From: Holdemanella sp. MSK.7.32
GTDB lineage: Bacteria; Bacillota_I; Bacilli_A; Erysipelotrichales; Erysipelotrichaceae
Direction of reading: 5' to 3'
Length of the DNA stretch: 19,100 nucleotides
Assembly (NCBI RefSeq): GCF_024460475.1
Contig: NZ_JANFYN010000044.1
Location: forward strand, 1 to 19,100
The notes below the pieces were generated by a model. It was not told the DNA's origin. It ran no database searches and saw only the letters and a list, made by a program, of their open reading frames with translations. Every line of letters starts with the position of its first letter. Position 1 is the stretch's first letter. The position numbers and the translations under genes were made by a program. Shown piece by piece: positions 13,922-19,100 of the stretch.

Positions 13922-13974
13922 ATTATCCATCCTGGATTTACATTGTTATATTAATCAATAGAGGTTTTTCATTT

Positions 13975-14670
13975 CTAATCACTTTGAATATCCGTTGCAT
14001 ACTCATCTTTCTTTACAGATTCTTTTAGAATCAAATAAACCTCTGTAAACGCAGCTACATCATATGGCTGCACAAACAATGCTCCAATTCCAAAGCAAAG
14101 AAAGCCTAGAAAATACCATCCTAGAAAAGATAAATCTAAGACAAATAAATCCATCTTTTGTCCAGTCGTCATTTGTTTGGATAACGAGAAAGCTTCATCT
14201 GTAGTAATATTAGGATTTTCTGCCAATAAACATGGAATCATAGAATATTCATACGCCTTTATAATTCCAAGAACTACAAGTAATAAAAGCCAAAGCATTA
14301 TTTTTAATTCCATGATAAGCATGATTTTTACCACATTTAAATAATTCCCTTTAAAGCCTTGAAATATTTCATTTAACGCTGGATTTCCATAATGATTTTT
14401 AATGAAATAATATTGTTCTCCGACTCTAATGGAAAAGCCAATAAAGATAGAAAATAATAATCCTACAATAGATTCCATTGATAAAAATGAAAGGATTGAA
14501 GAAAACATACTTGGCAATACAACATCAGGTACTAAACCTTGTACTTCTTGAATAACAGTCACATAATAAGTACTCAATATTCCTGCAATCAGCGTAACCA
14601 GAAACATTTTCCAATAGTTTCGTTTCATGATTTGTTTAGCTTGTTCTTTAACTTGTTGTCGATTCCACAT
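13975..14670 (-). CDS. DUF975-family integral membrane protein
   Basis: The 231-residue protein has about four hydrophobic stretches (roughly 22-40, 56-80, 112-140 and 175-200). It carries the features of the DUF975 family: an N-terminal amphipathic segment (QAKQIMKRNYWKMF), RVGEQYYFIKNHYG at about 82-95, and the pattern MIPCLLAENPNITTDEAFSLSKQMTTG at about 144-170 (two adjacent parts of one conserved loop). Function of the family is unknown. It follows the lipoprotein gene by 45 bp in the same direction and is the last gene of the membrane cluster. It ends near the mobile element terminator on the other side. Confidence 0.8.
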   Translation of the reverse strand: MWNRQQVKEQAKQIMKRNYWKMFLVTLIAGILSTYYVTVIQEVQGLVPDVVLPSMFSSILSFLSMESIVGLLFSIFIGFSIRVGEQYYFIKNHYGNPALNEIFQGFKGNYLNVVKIMLIMELKIMLWLLLLVVLGIIKAYEYSMIPCLLAENPNITTDEAFSLSKQMTTGQKMDLFVLDLSFLGWYFLGFLCFGIGALFVQPYDVAAFTEVYLILKESVKKDEYATDIQSD

Positions 14671-14715
14671 ATTATTTCACCTTACTTTCTTTATACGTCA
14701 TTATACTTCTTCCAT

Positions 14716-15354
14716 TTATTTTGCATTAAATCCAATAAGACCCATTTCTTCTCCAAACCATCCTTTTGCTTCCACACGCCCAAGACCATATGCCCAGAAT
14801 GTAACAGTTTGACCTTCTTTAAAATCAAATTCTTTATTGTAATCAAGCACACAAACATAAGACTTATCATCAAAGATATTGATCATGTATCCTCTAAAAT
14901 CTTTATCATCTACACGAGCTATGATTTTTCCTGTATATGTCAATTTCTTTCCATACCACTTAGAATGTGTAACCTCTAAATCCGATTGATCCGGTGATTG
15001 TGACTCTGCCTTAAAGGATGCTTCATCCACTTCACTGCACTCCACTGAAATCGTACTTTCTAATCCCTGATATTCAACAGTAACCTCTGAAGTCTTTCCA
15101 GCTTCTAATGTGACAGGATCTTTGACAGTCCATCCTTCCGTAATAAATTCTTTTGTACCATCCTCATAATAGGCCCATACACCAATTTTCGACTTATTAT
15201 CTATCGTTTCATTTGCTTCTGCAAAACCCGTATATAAGGCTGTCATATTCTCTAGCTTTGCCTGATTAACCTCAACTTTTTCATTATTTGGTGTTATATT
15301 CGAACATCCACAAACCAAGAATACACTTAGCAATGCCGCTGCATACTTCTTCAT
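14716..15354 (-). CDS. secreted lipoprotein with Ig-like and OB-like parts
   Basis: The 212-residue precursor has a type II signal peptide: MKKY, a hydrophobic core and a lipobox ending LVCGC, so C17 should be lipidated and anchored on the outer face of the membrane. Residues about 60-105 (WAYYEDGTKEFITEGWTVKD onward) resemble a bacterial Ig-like strand pattern. Residues about 125-205 have a compact beta-rich pattern (KLTYTGKIIARVDDKDFRG, then VCVLDYNKEFDFKEGQTVTFW) of OB-fold type. A perfect AAAGGAGGTG precedes the start. It follows the ABC ATPase gene by 33 bp in the same direction and may be an accessory or solute-sensing protein for that transporter. No known function is claimed. Confidence 0.72.
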   Translation of the reverse strand: MKKYAAALLSVFLVCGCSNITPNNEKVEVNQAKLENMTALYTGFAEANETIDNKSKIGVWAYYEDGTKEFITEGWTVKDPVTLEAGKTSEVTVEYQGLESTISVECSEVDEASFKAESQSPDQSDLEVTHSKWYGKKLTYTGKIIARVDDKDFRGYMINIFDDKSYVCVLDYNKEFDFKEGQTVTFWAYGLGRVEAKGWFGEEMGLIGFNAK

Positions 15355-15387
15355 AGGTGCACCTCCTTTTTTATATGAATATTTTTG

Positions 15388-16029
15388 TTATTCAACATTT
15401 TTAATTTGTTTGATTGCTTTAGCATCTATGCCATAAATTACATCTGCAAATTCTTTGTGTTCATTCGAATGACTGGTATATATTAAATAATGATTCTCTT
15501 TTTTGATAAAATCATTCAGGTAATTTTGCATGATTTGTTTAGCTTGTTTATCTAAAGCATCAAAAGGCTCATCTAATATTAGAATATTTGGACTTTCCAT
15601 TATTGCTTGAATAATCCTAAGCTTTTGCTTCATACCTAAAGAATAATACTTATATTTTTTATTAATATCTTCCTCTAATCCGAATAATTTACAAAATTGA
15701 TAGATTTCATTTTTTGTCACTATCTTTTTTATTTTAGCGATTTCCAATAAATTATCCATTCCAGATAAATTGTTAAAAAAATCTGGTGAATTTATACAGA
15801 TCCCTGCATTTTGTATAAAGTCATAGTCCTGTCCAATAATATAATCATCTACTGTAACTATACCCGTATCTGGTTTACTAAATCCGCATATAAGCTTTAA
15901 TAAAACACTTTTTCCTGATCCATTCACTCCTTCAATGAAGTTCCACTTATTGGGCATAAAAGTAATATTTACATCTTCAAAAATTGTTATGCCTTTATAA
16001 GATTTTGAAACACCTTTTAAACTAATCAT
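15388..16029 (-). CDS. ABC transporter ATP-binding protein
   Basis: The 213-residue ATPase has Walker A GVNGSGKS at 34-41, the signature SLGMKQ at 130-135, Walker B ILILDEP at 149-155 and the switch histidine H187 in YTSHS. The Q-loop position reads N rather than Q (AGICINSPDFF), a variation. Short ATPases with an SLGMK signature pair with multi-pass permeases in bacitracin- and lantibiotic-type self-protection systems and in small peptide or lipid exporters. The start overlaps the upstream permease stop by 4 bp (ATGA), so both are made together. Substrate is unknown; neighbouring genes give no biosynthetic hint. Confidence 0.9.
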   Translation of the reverse strand: MISLKGVSKSYKGITIFEDVNITFMPNKWNFIEGVNGSGKSVLLKLICGFSKPDTGIVTVDDYIIGQDYDFIQNAGICINSPDFFNNLSGMDNLLEIAKIKKIVTKNEIYQFCKLFGLEEDINKKYKYYSLGMKQKLRIIQAIMESPNILILDEPFDALDKQAKQIMQNYLNDFIKKENHYLIYTSHSNEHKEFADVIYGIDAKAIKQIKNVE

Positions 16030-16775
16030 AAATAATCCTCACTTTGATTTATGTAAAATTTTCTGATGAGACAATAGGATAAAACTGACGTCACAATTAT
16101 TATGCAAAAATATACTCCTTCAAAAACGCTATTTGAACTCATTGTCACTAAATTTGTTTTAGAATAGTTATCAAGAAATGTCATCAATATCAGAAAAAGA
16201 AATTGTAGATATACAAAAAACTCTTTCTTGTATAATATCTGAAAAATCGTTCGCAAAAAGATAATCTCAAACAACAGCGAAAAGAAACGAATAAGATACA
16301 TATAAATCATAAATAAGTTTGAAGCATCACAATGTTCAACGACACAAATGAAACCTATAAAAATACAAATCGAAAACCAAGTAAAGAAGCATTTTTTAGC
16401 CAAGTCAATTGTGATATTATTTAAAAATGAAACTTTTGACATTCGATATTGCCAAAAATTATATTCGCTATAGTGAAAATTTTTATTATCTTCTATAATC
16501 CATAGTATTACTATTACAAAAAGTATAAAACCAATCATAGAAATCATATTTGGATATATAAACCCATAATCAGAACTATAATTCTTGTCCATTAGTACAA
16601 TTCGAATGGCACTAAATAAAGAATCAGTTTTCTTTATTGGTGCATACTCTATCATTACCATTTTAAGATTTCTTAAAAACACAGACACTGAAATAAGTGT
16701 TAACACAAAAATCAAAAGTAAATACCTACTTAATAGCTTACTAATTCTTTTTAGTTTATTTAGCATAACAATCAC
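16026..16775 (-). CDS. ABC-2-like permease subunit (six membrane segments)
   Basis: The 249-residue protein has six hydrophobic segments (about 17-35, 76-95, 127-147, 155-180, 187-203 and 218-236) with basic loops and a polar C-terminus. The start is GTG: AAGGAG lies 8 bp upstream, while the ATG three codons later is too far. The start overlaps the upstream permease end by 20 bp, and its stop overlaps the ATPase start. The position fits a permease for the adjacent ATPase. The sequence does not match a named family by eye. Confidence 0.7.
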   Translation of the reverse strand: MIVMLNKLKRISKLLSRYLLLIFVLTLISVSVFLRNLKMVMIEYAPIKKTDSLFSAIRIVLMDKNYSSDYGFIYPNMISMIGFILFVIVILWIIEDNKNFHYSEYNFWQYRMSKVSFLNNITIDLAKKCFFTWFSICIFIGFICVVEHCDASNLFMIYMYLIRFFSLLFEIIFLRTIFQILYKKEFFVYLQFLFLILMTFLDNYSKTNLVTMSSNSVFEGVYFCIIIVTSVLSYCLIRKFYINQSEDYL

Positions 16776-17631
16776 ACTTCTTACTCCTTAATGTAACAAC
16801 AATTATGCATATAACATAAATCACAATTGTAAATAACATTAGAAGCAAACTACTGTATCCACTAATTGCACCATTGACCATAATAGCTATAGGATCAACA
16901 TAAATAAATGCCATATTCCAGGTAATCAAAAATTGAGCAACAAAACTAACACCGTAATAAAAAACTAAAGGCAATATAACAATATCAACCTTTCTCTTGA
17001 ACATATATGCAATCGTAGTCCCTAAAAACGCGTATACATAAGGAACAAAGAAAAAACGAATTGTTCCTTCCATCAAGTAATACCACCTTTGATGATCTAT
17101 ATATAGATTCTTTCCAAAAACATCAGATAAAAAATATTTTGTTAATTCGCCTGAATTGGCTGGATTAATAACAATTCCAACAAATAGCCATAAAATTAAA
17201 TAGGATAAATAAATTGAAAGAGCACATCTTAAACATTCCTTATTCATTTCACTCAATGTAAAACGAACATAATCTTTCTTTCTATATGCATTTAAAGAAA
17301 ATATCGTATCTAAATATGTACGAAAGTTTAATCCCGAAAACAAGCATAACAGTGGAACAAGATAGCCATACGCCATTGTTCCATGATCTATGAAATACGC
17401 AAAATCTCCTTTTACAGAATCAAAATAATGTATTGTTAATGACACTAATCCATTAACTTCTTCACAACTTCCACCATAAGCAACGCACGCTTCTCTATAA
17501 GCCTGCAAATATTGTTCTTTACCTGAAAAATATTTTGACAACACTATAAAATATGTAGTCCCTTGATAAATCAAGAAAAACAAAGAGATAATCACACAAA
17601 CACCACATAATATAAAATATCTTTTTTTCAT
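16756..17631 (-). CDS. second ABC-2-like permease subunit
   Basis: The 291-residue protein has one N-terminal segment (about 5-25) and five further ones (about 87-104, 136-156, 188-210, 214-236 and 260-281), with a roughly 60-residue extracytoplasmic loop carrying two cysteines (AYREACVAYGGSCEEVN) that could form a disulfide. The tail is cysteine-rich (KKCDCYAK). Its end overlaps the next permease start. The two permeases and the ATPase would make one heteromeric transporter. No clear ribosome binding site or promoter was found directly upstream. The substrate is unknown. Confidence 0.7.
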   Translation of the reverse strand: MKKRYFILCGVCVIISLFFLIYQGTTYFIVLSKYFSGKEQYLQAYREACVAYGGSCEEVNGLVSLTIHYFDSVKGDFAYFIDHGTMAYGYLVPLLCLFSGLNFRTYLDTIFSLNAYRKKDYVRFTLSEMNKECLRCALSIYLSYLILWLFVGIVINPANSGELTKYFLSDVFGKNLYIDHQRWYYLMEGTIRFFFVPYVYAFLGTTIAYMFKRKVDIVILPLVFYYGVSFVAQFLITWNMAFIYVDPIAIMVNGAISGYSSLLLMLFTIVIYVICIIVVTLRSKKCDCYAK

Positions 17632-17731
17632 GAAATATATCCATATTTACTTTTATAGCCGTAAACAATTATCCTTTCTTTTGAAACTAAAATTATTATT
17701 TATCATCTGCACCTATAATGTTGTGTATAAT

Positions 17732-17754
17732 CATAAAATTCTATTTTCATAGAA
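17732..17754 (-). terminator. weak terminator after the microproteins
   Basis: On the minus strand TTCTAT (17754-17749) pairs with ATAGAA (17744-17739) around a GAAA tetraloop, followed by TTTTATG. The stem is AT-rich, so read-through into the ABC genes is possible. Confidence 0.35.
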
Positions 17755-17813
17755 CATTTAAACAACTTGAACTCATATTATCTTGTAGTCTTGGAAGTTT
17801 ATTATCTATGATC

Positions 17814-17945
17814 CTACTTTGCGTCTGGATATGTGTCTTCAAATTTATCGGCATATCGATTGTGCTTTTTATACTTGAAGAACATAACGACTAAAAAAAT
17901 AACAGCTACTACACCTAATACGTAAACTAACCAATCTAATGTCAT
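17814..17945 (-). CDS. 43-residue single-pass membrane protein
   Basis: This small ORF has an AAGGAGG 9-10 bp before its ATG. It encodes MTLDWLVYVLGVVAVIFLVV followed by a short basic stretch (FKYKKHNR) and an acidic end (FEDTYPDAK), with one membrane segment at about residues 5-23 and the C-terminus probably inside by the positive-inside rule. It shares ATGA with the end of an upstream 24-residue ORF, indicating translational coupling. It points in the same direction as the ABC cluster, about 180 bp before the first permease. The function is unknown; a small transporter or sensor modulator is possible. Confidence 0.65.
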   Translation of the reverse strand: MTLDWLVYVLGVVAVIFLVVMFFKYKKHNRYADKFEDTYPDAK

Positions 17946-18016
17946 CTTACTATGTCCTCCTTTTCTAATTTCATATTATCATAGTTGTAACCGCTTTTAT
18001 ACAGTTTTTTATTCAT
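17942..18016 (-). CDS. 24-residue ORF coupled to the microprotein gene
   Basis: A GGAGG lies 3 bp before an ATG and opens a 24-residue frame (start MNKKLYKSGYN, end LEKEDIVR) that stops in the ATGA overlap with the 43-residue gene. It is basic and polar, with no membrane segment. The coupling and the ribosome binding site suggest it is translated, perhaps as a leader that controls the next gene. The spacing is short and the ORF is small, so this is tentative. Confidence 0.4.
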   Translation of the reverse strand: MNKKLYKSGYNYDNMKLEKEDIVR

Positions 18017-18059
18017 TTTCCTCCAAACGTATCATTTGTTATTTTTCATGTGTAATATA

Positions 18060-18096
18060 ACTTAGTTAGTAAATAATTCTATCTAATATACTAAGT
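18060..18096. repeat. 7-bp inverted repeat between divergent small units
   Basis: ACTTAGT (18060-18066) and ACTAAGT (18090-18096) are separated by 23 bp. It lies between the minus-strand 24-residue ORF and the plus-strand 18097 unit, where an operator would be placed. Confidence 0.35.
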
Positions 18097-18321
18097 TTGT
18101 ATGTTTTAAACGATACTTTCTCAAGGTATAAATCAGTATCATATTCCCTGAAACAATCTACAATTTTAGAGTTTCAATTAAAGAATATGACAGGGAAAAA
18201 CAACTATATTGAAAGCACGAATCGAATATACATGGACCCAATAATATTTCACCTAATCATGAGCATTGCATTACCTAAAAAGTATGATATAATTCAAGTA
18301 GTACATAAAGATGTTCAATAA
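18097..18321 (+). CDS. uncertain 74-residue ORF (or part of a structured RNA)
   Basis: A TTG-started frame of 74 residues ends just before two hairpins and a strong terminator. There is no ribosome binding site before the TTG, and the internal ATG at 18187 also lacks one. The sequence (MSIALPKKYDIIQVVHKDV near the end) is plausible protein but I do not recognise it. It may be a decayed gene or an untranslated transcript. The strong terminator is the best reason to think the plus strand is transcribed here. Confidence 0.25.
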   Translation: MYVLNDTFSRYKSVSYSLKQSTILEFQLKNMTGKNNYIESTNRIYMDPIIFHLIMSIALPKKYDIIQVVHKDVQ

Positions 18322-18363
18322 CTGAACATGAGAAAAGAGAGGACGGGAATCCTCTCTTTTTTT
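18311..18363 (+). terminator. double hairpin and strong terminator
   Basis: ATGTTCA (18311-18317) pairs with TGAACAT (18323-18329). An 11-bp stem follows (18333-18343 with 18350-18360, loop CGGGAA), ending in a T run to 18363. On the minus strand the second stem is followed by TTTT, so it can also end the minus-strand unit at 18395-18527. Confidence 0.85.
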
Positions 18364-18394
18364 CACTTCTGCAATGTTTTGTCTTGGTTATGTT

Positions 18395-18481
18395 ACTTCT
18401 TTAGTTCTCGAATAATCAGTAGCAAAACTACTAATGTTAAAAATTCTGAGTACATAAAGATAAAACAATAACCAAGCATTA
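18395..18481 (-). CDS. candidate 28-residue hydrophobic peptide, type I toxin-like
   Basis: A minus-strand ATG opens MLGYCFIFMYSEFLTLVVLL followed by LIIRELKK and a stop. It is a single hydrophobic helix with a charged end, the general form of type I toxins and small holin-like peptides. The predicted transcript is short and ends at the strong hairpin at 18333-18360. No good ribosome binding site precedes this ATG. A second, overlapping frame (ATG at 18512, AGAGG 8 bp upstream, 41 residues, MNSDLQRERFCNAWLLFYLY...) has a better site, so the true frame is unclear. Confidence 0.3.
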
Positions 18482-18499
18482 CAAAAGCGTTCTCTTTGA

Positions 18500-18682
18500 A
18501 GGTCTGAATTCATAAAGCCAACCTCTAGTCGAAATTATAACATAATCTGGTATCTTAAACGCCTTTCTGTCAGCTTTTTGAAAGAAAAAGTGAAGGATGC
18601 TGCCGAATCCGAGGCACGTAACGTTACATCTTATATTACAAGTCTTATCTTAAAAGACTTAAAAGAGAAGAAGCTTGTTTGA
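18500..18682 (+). pseudogene. decayed ribbon-helix-helix protein, 5' end lost
   Basis: The plus-strand frame between stops at 18497 and 18680 ends in KRLSVSFLKEKVKDAAESEA, then RNVTSYITSLILKDLKEKKLV. The pattern is strand, helix, turn, helix, as in Arc/CopG-type proteins. Compare the intact relative at 3468-3650, which ends GYIKELIRKDI. No ATG, GTG or TTG start lies before the strand, and no ribosome binding site is present, so the gene has lost its beginning. A terminator follows 20 bp after the stop. Confidence 0.55.
18527..18541 (-). promoter_or_regulatory. extended -10 promoter, minus strand
   Basis: On the minus strand TG, one base, then TATAAT (18539-18534) is a perfect extended -10, with a weak -35. 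Transcription would begin near 18527 and run to the terminator at 18333, giving about 190 nt. It lies inside the decayed ribbon-helix-helix gene on the other strand. Confidence 0.55.
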
Positions 18683-18702
18683 AAAAGTTTATCAACTAAA
18701 AA

Positions 18703-18729
18703 AGAGGACTTAATATCCTCTAATTTTTT
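18703..18729. terminator. bidirectional terminator
   Basis: AGAGGA (18703-18708) pairs with TCCTCT (18716-18721). There is a T run after it on the plus strand, and on the minus strand TCCTCT is followed directly by TTTTTAG. It ends both the plus-strand remnant and the minus-strand 72-residue gene. Confidence 0.75.
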
Positions 18730-18733
18730 ATAT

Positions 18734-18952
18734 TCAAATAATGTATCTTACATAAGGGGTGGGAAAATAAGCGCCACCATAAATAGAGACGTGTATAGCT
18801 AATATAATAAAAGTAGCAAGAAGAAGAAATACTACAAAATATTTGAAATATTTTTCAGCCTGTTCTTGAGATATTTTTCCATTTTTATTAAGCTCAGGAT
18901 GCTCATCAAGTTCTTTTATTCTTTTTTTTAAATAATTATCTAAAAATTTCAT
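18734..18952 (-). CDS. 72-residue single-pass membrane protein
   Basis: The protein has a charged, helical N-terminal part (KKRIKELDEHPELNKNGKIS, then QEQAEKYFKYF), one hydrophobic segment at about 38-56 (VVFLLLATFIILAIHVSIY) and a short tail rich in Tyr and Pro. It ends 5 bp before a bidirectional terminator. The best purine-rich site (AGAGGA) is 13 bp upstream, which is rather far, but no in-frame alternative start exists. I do not recognise a family. It lies at the end of the window with a palindromic sequence upstream. Confidence 0.6.
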   Translation of the reverse strand: MKFLDNYLKKRIKELDEHPELNKNGKISQEQAEKYFKYFVVFLLLATFIILAIHVSIYGGAYFPTPYVRYII

Positions 18953-19065
18953 TACTAATCACTATCCTCTCCATCATTATCACTACGTAAAAATCACTAT
19001 ACTGTCCATTGGTATCAAAGCTCCTTTTTTTATTCTATAAGTGTTTATAAATGATAATCTAAATA

Positions 19066-19095
19066 TGTACATAAATGATCATTTAAGAATGTACA
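19066..19095. repeat. palindrome flanked by TGTACA
   Basis: A perfect 14-bp palindrome (TAAATGATCATTTA, 19072-19085) is flanked by TGTACA at 19066-19071 and 19090-19095, itself a palindrome. It lies upstream of the 72-residue gene, where a regulator could bind. The stretch 18953-19100 holds no other supported feature. Confidence 0.45.
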
Positions 19096-19100
19096 CTTCT

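Larger units (their letters stand above)
8927..13925 (-). mobile_element. integrative mobilisable element (rep-int-MobV), boundaries approximate
   Basis: Between the tRNA cluster and the DUF975 gene lie, in minus-strand order, an excisionase-like HTH gene, a replication initiator, a tyrosine integrase, a structured oriT-like segment, a small HTH gene and a MobV relaxase, plus a divergent XRE-type regulator. Bidirectional terminators at 8927-8958 and 13887-13921 bound the block and are used here as approximate limits. No conjugation genes are present, so transfer would need a helper. The integrase lies in the middle rather than at an end. No direct repeat of the tRNA-Phe 3' end was found at the far side, and no att core was identified. 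Confidence 0.8.

Noticed and set aside
14539..14979. 146-residue plus-strand ORF opposite DUF975 and the lipoprotein
   Set aside because: It crosses two real genes, and its composition is the antisense of membrane and beta-rich coding.

Overview
The window comes from a low-GC Gram-positive bacterium (Bacillota). It is strongly AT-rich, has AGGAGG-type ribosome binding sites, sigma-A promoters with TRTG extended -10 elements, and short hairpin terminators. Gene content (nanE-tldD-tldE, a seven-gene tRNA cluster, a MobV mobilisable element, DUF975 and SseB proteins) would fit an intestinal Erysipelotrichia-like lineage, but that placement is inference and not certain.

Layout. (1) 171-2047, plus strand: a MarR repressor and a MATE drug exporter in one operon, with a consensus promoter whose -10 box lies inside a dyad operator. 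(2) 2016-3344, minus: CCA-adding enzyme, overlapping the exporter tail to tail. (3) 3464-3772, minus: a small ribbon-helix-helix protein preceded by a broken acidic micro-ORF. (4) 3753-7996, minus: a tight operon nanE-tldD-tldE-sseB. (5) 8058-8805, plus: tRNA operon Arg-Pro-Met-Ile2-Ser-fMet-Phe, which carries all three CAT-anticodon tRNA types. (6) about 8930-13920: an integrative mobilisable element. Its minus strand carries a small HTH/excisionase-like gene, a replication initiator, a tyrosine integrase, a structured oriT-like region, a small HTH protein and a MobV relaxase; an XRE-type regulator diverges on the plus strand. (7) 13975-18016, minus: a membrane/ABC cluster (two permease-like proteins, an ATPase, a lipoprotein, a DUF975 protein) preceded by two overlapping microproteins. 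(8) 18060-19100: small transcription units, a decayed ribbon-helix-helix gene, a possible hydrophobic toxin-like peptide and a 72-residue membrane protein.

The most interesting part is the replication module of the element. Four roughly 22-bp iterons (starts 12316, 12338, 12360, 12380) lie inside the initiator gene beside two AT-rich 12-bp tandem repeats, which is the architecture of an iteron origin embedded in its own rep gene. Upstream of that gene, the leader carries competing GGAGGC/GCCTCC pairings. On the opposite strand there is a perfect extended -10 promoter and, about 60 bp on, an intrinsic terminator. Together these predict a short antisense RNA that could force premature termination of rep mRNA, as in pT181- or pIP501-type copy control. 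The element therefore looks able to integrate, to replicate with copy control and to be mobilised. No att sites could be identified.

Functional logic elsewhere: the MarR-MATE pair should be drug-inducible by autorepression. NanE feeds amino-sugar catabolism but is wired to the TldD/TldE protease pair. The ABC cluster looks like a small export or self-protection system of unknown substrate.
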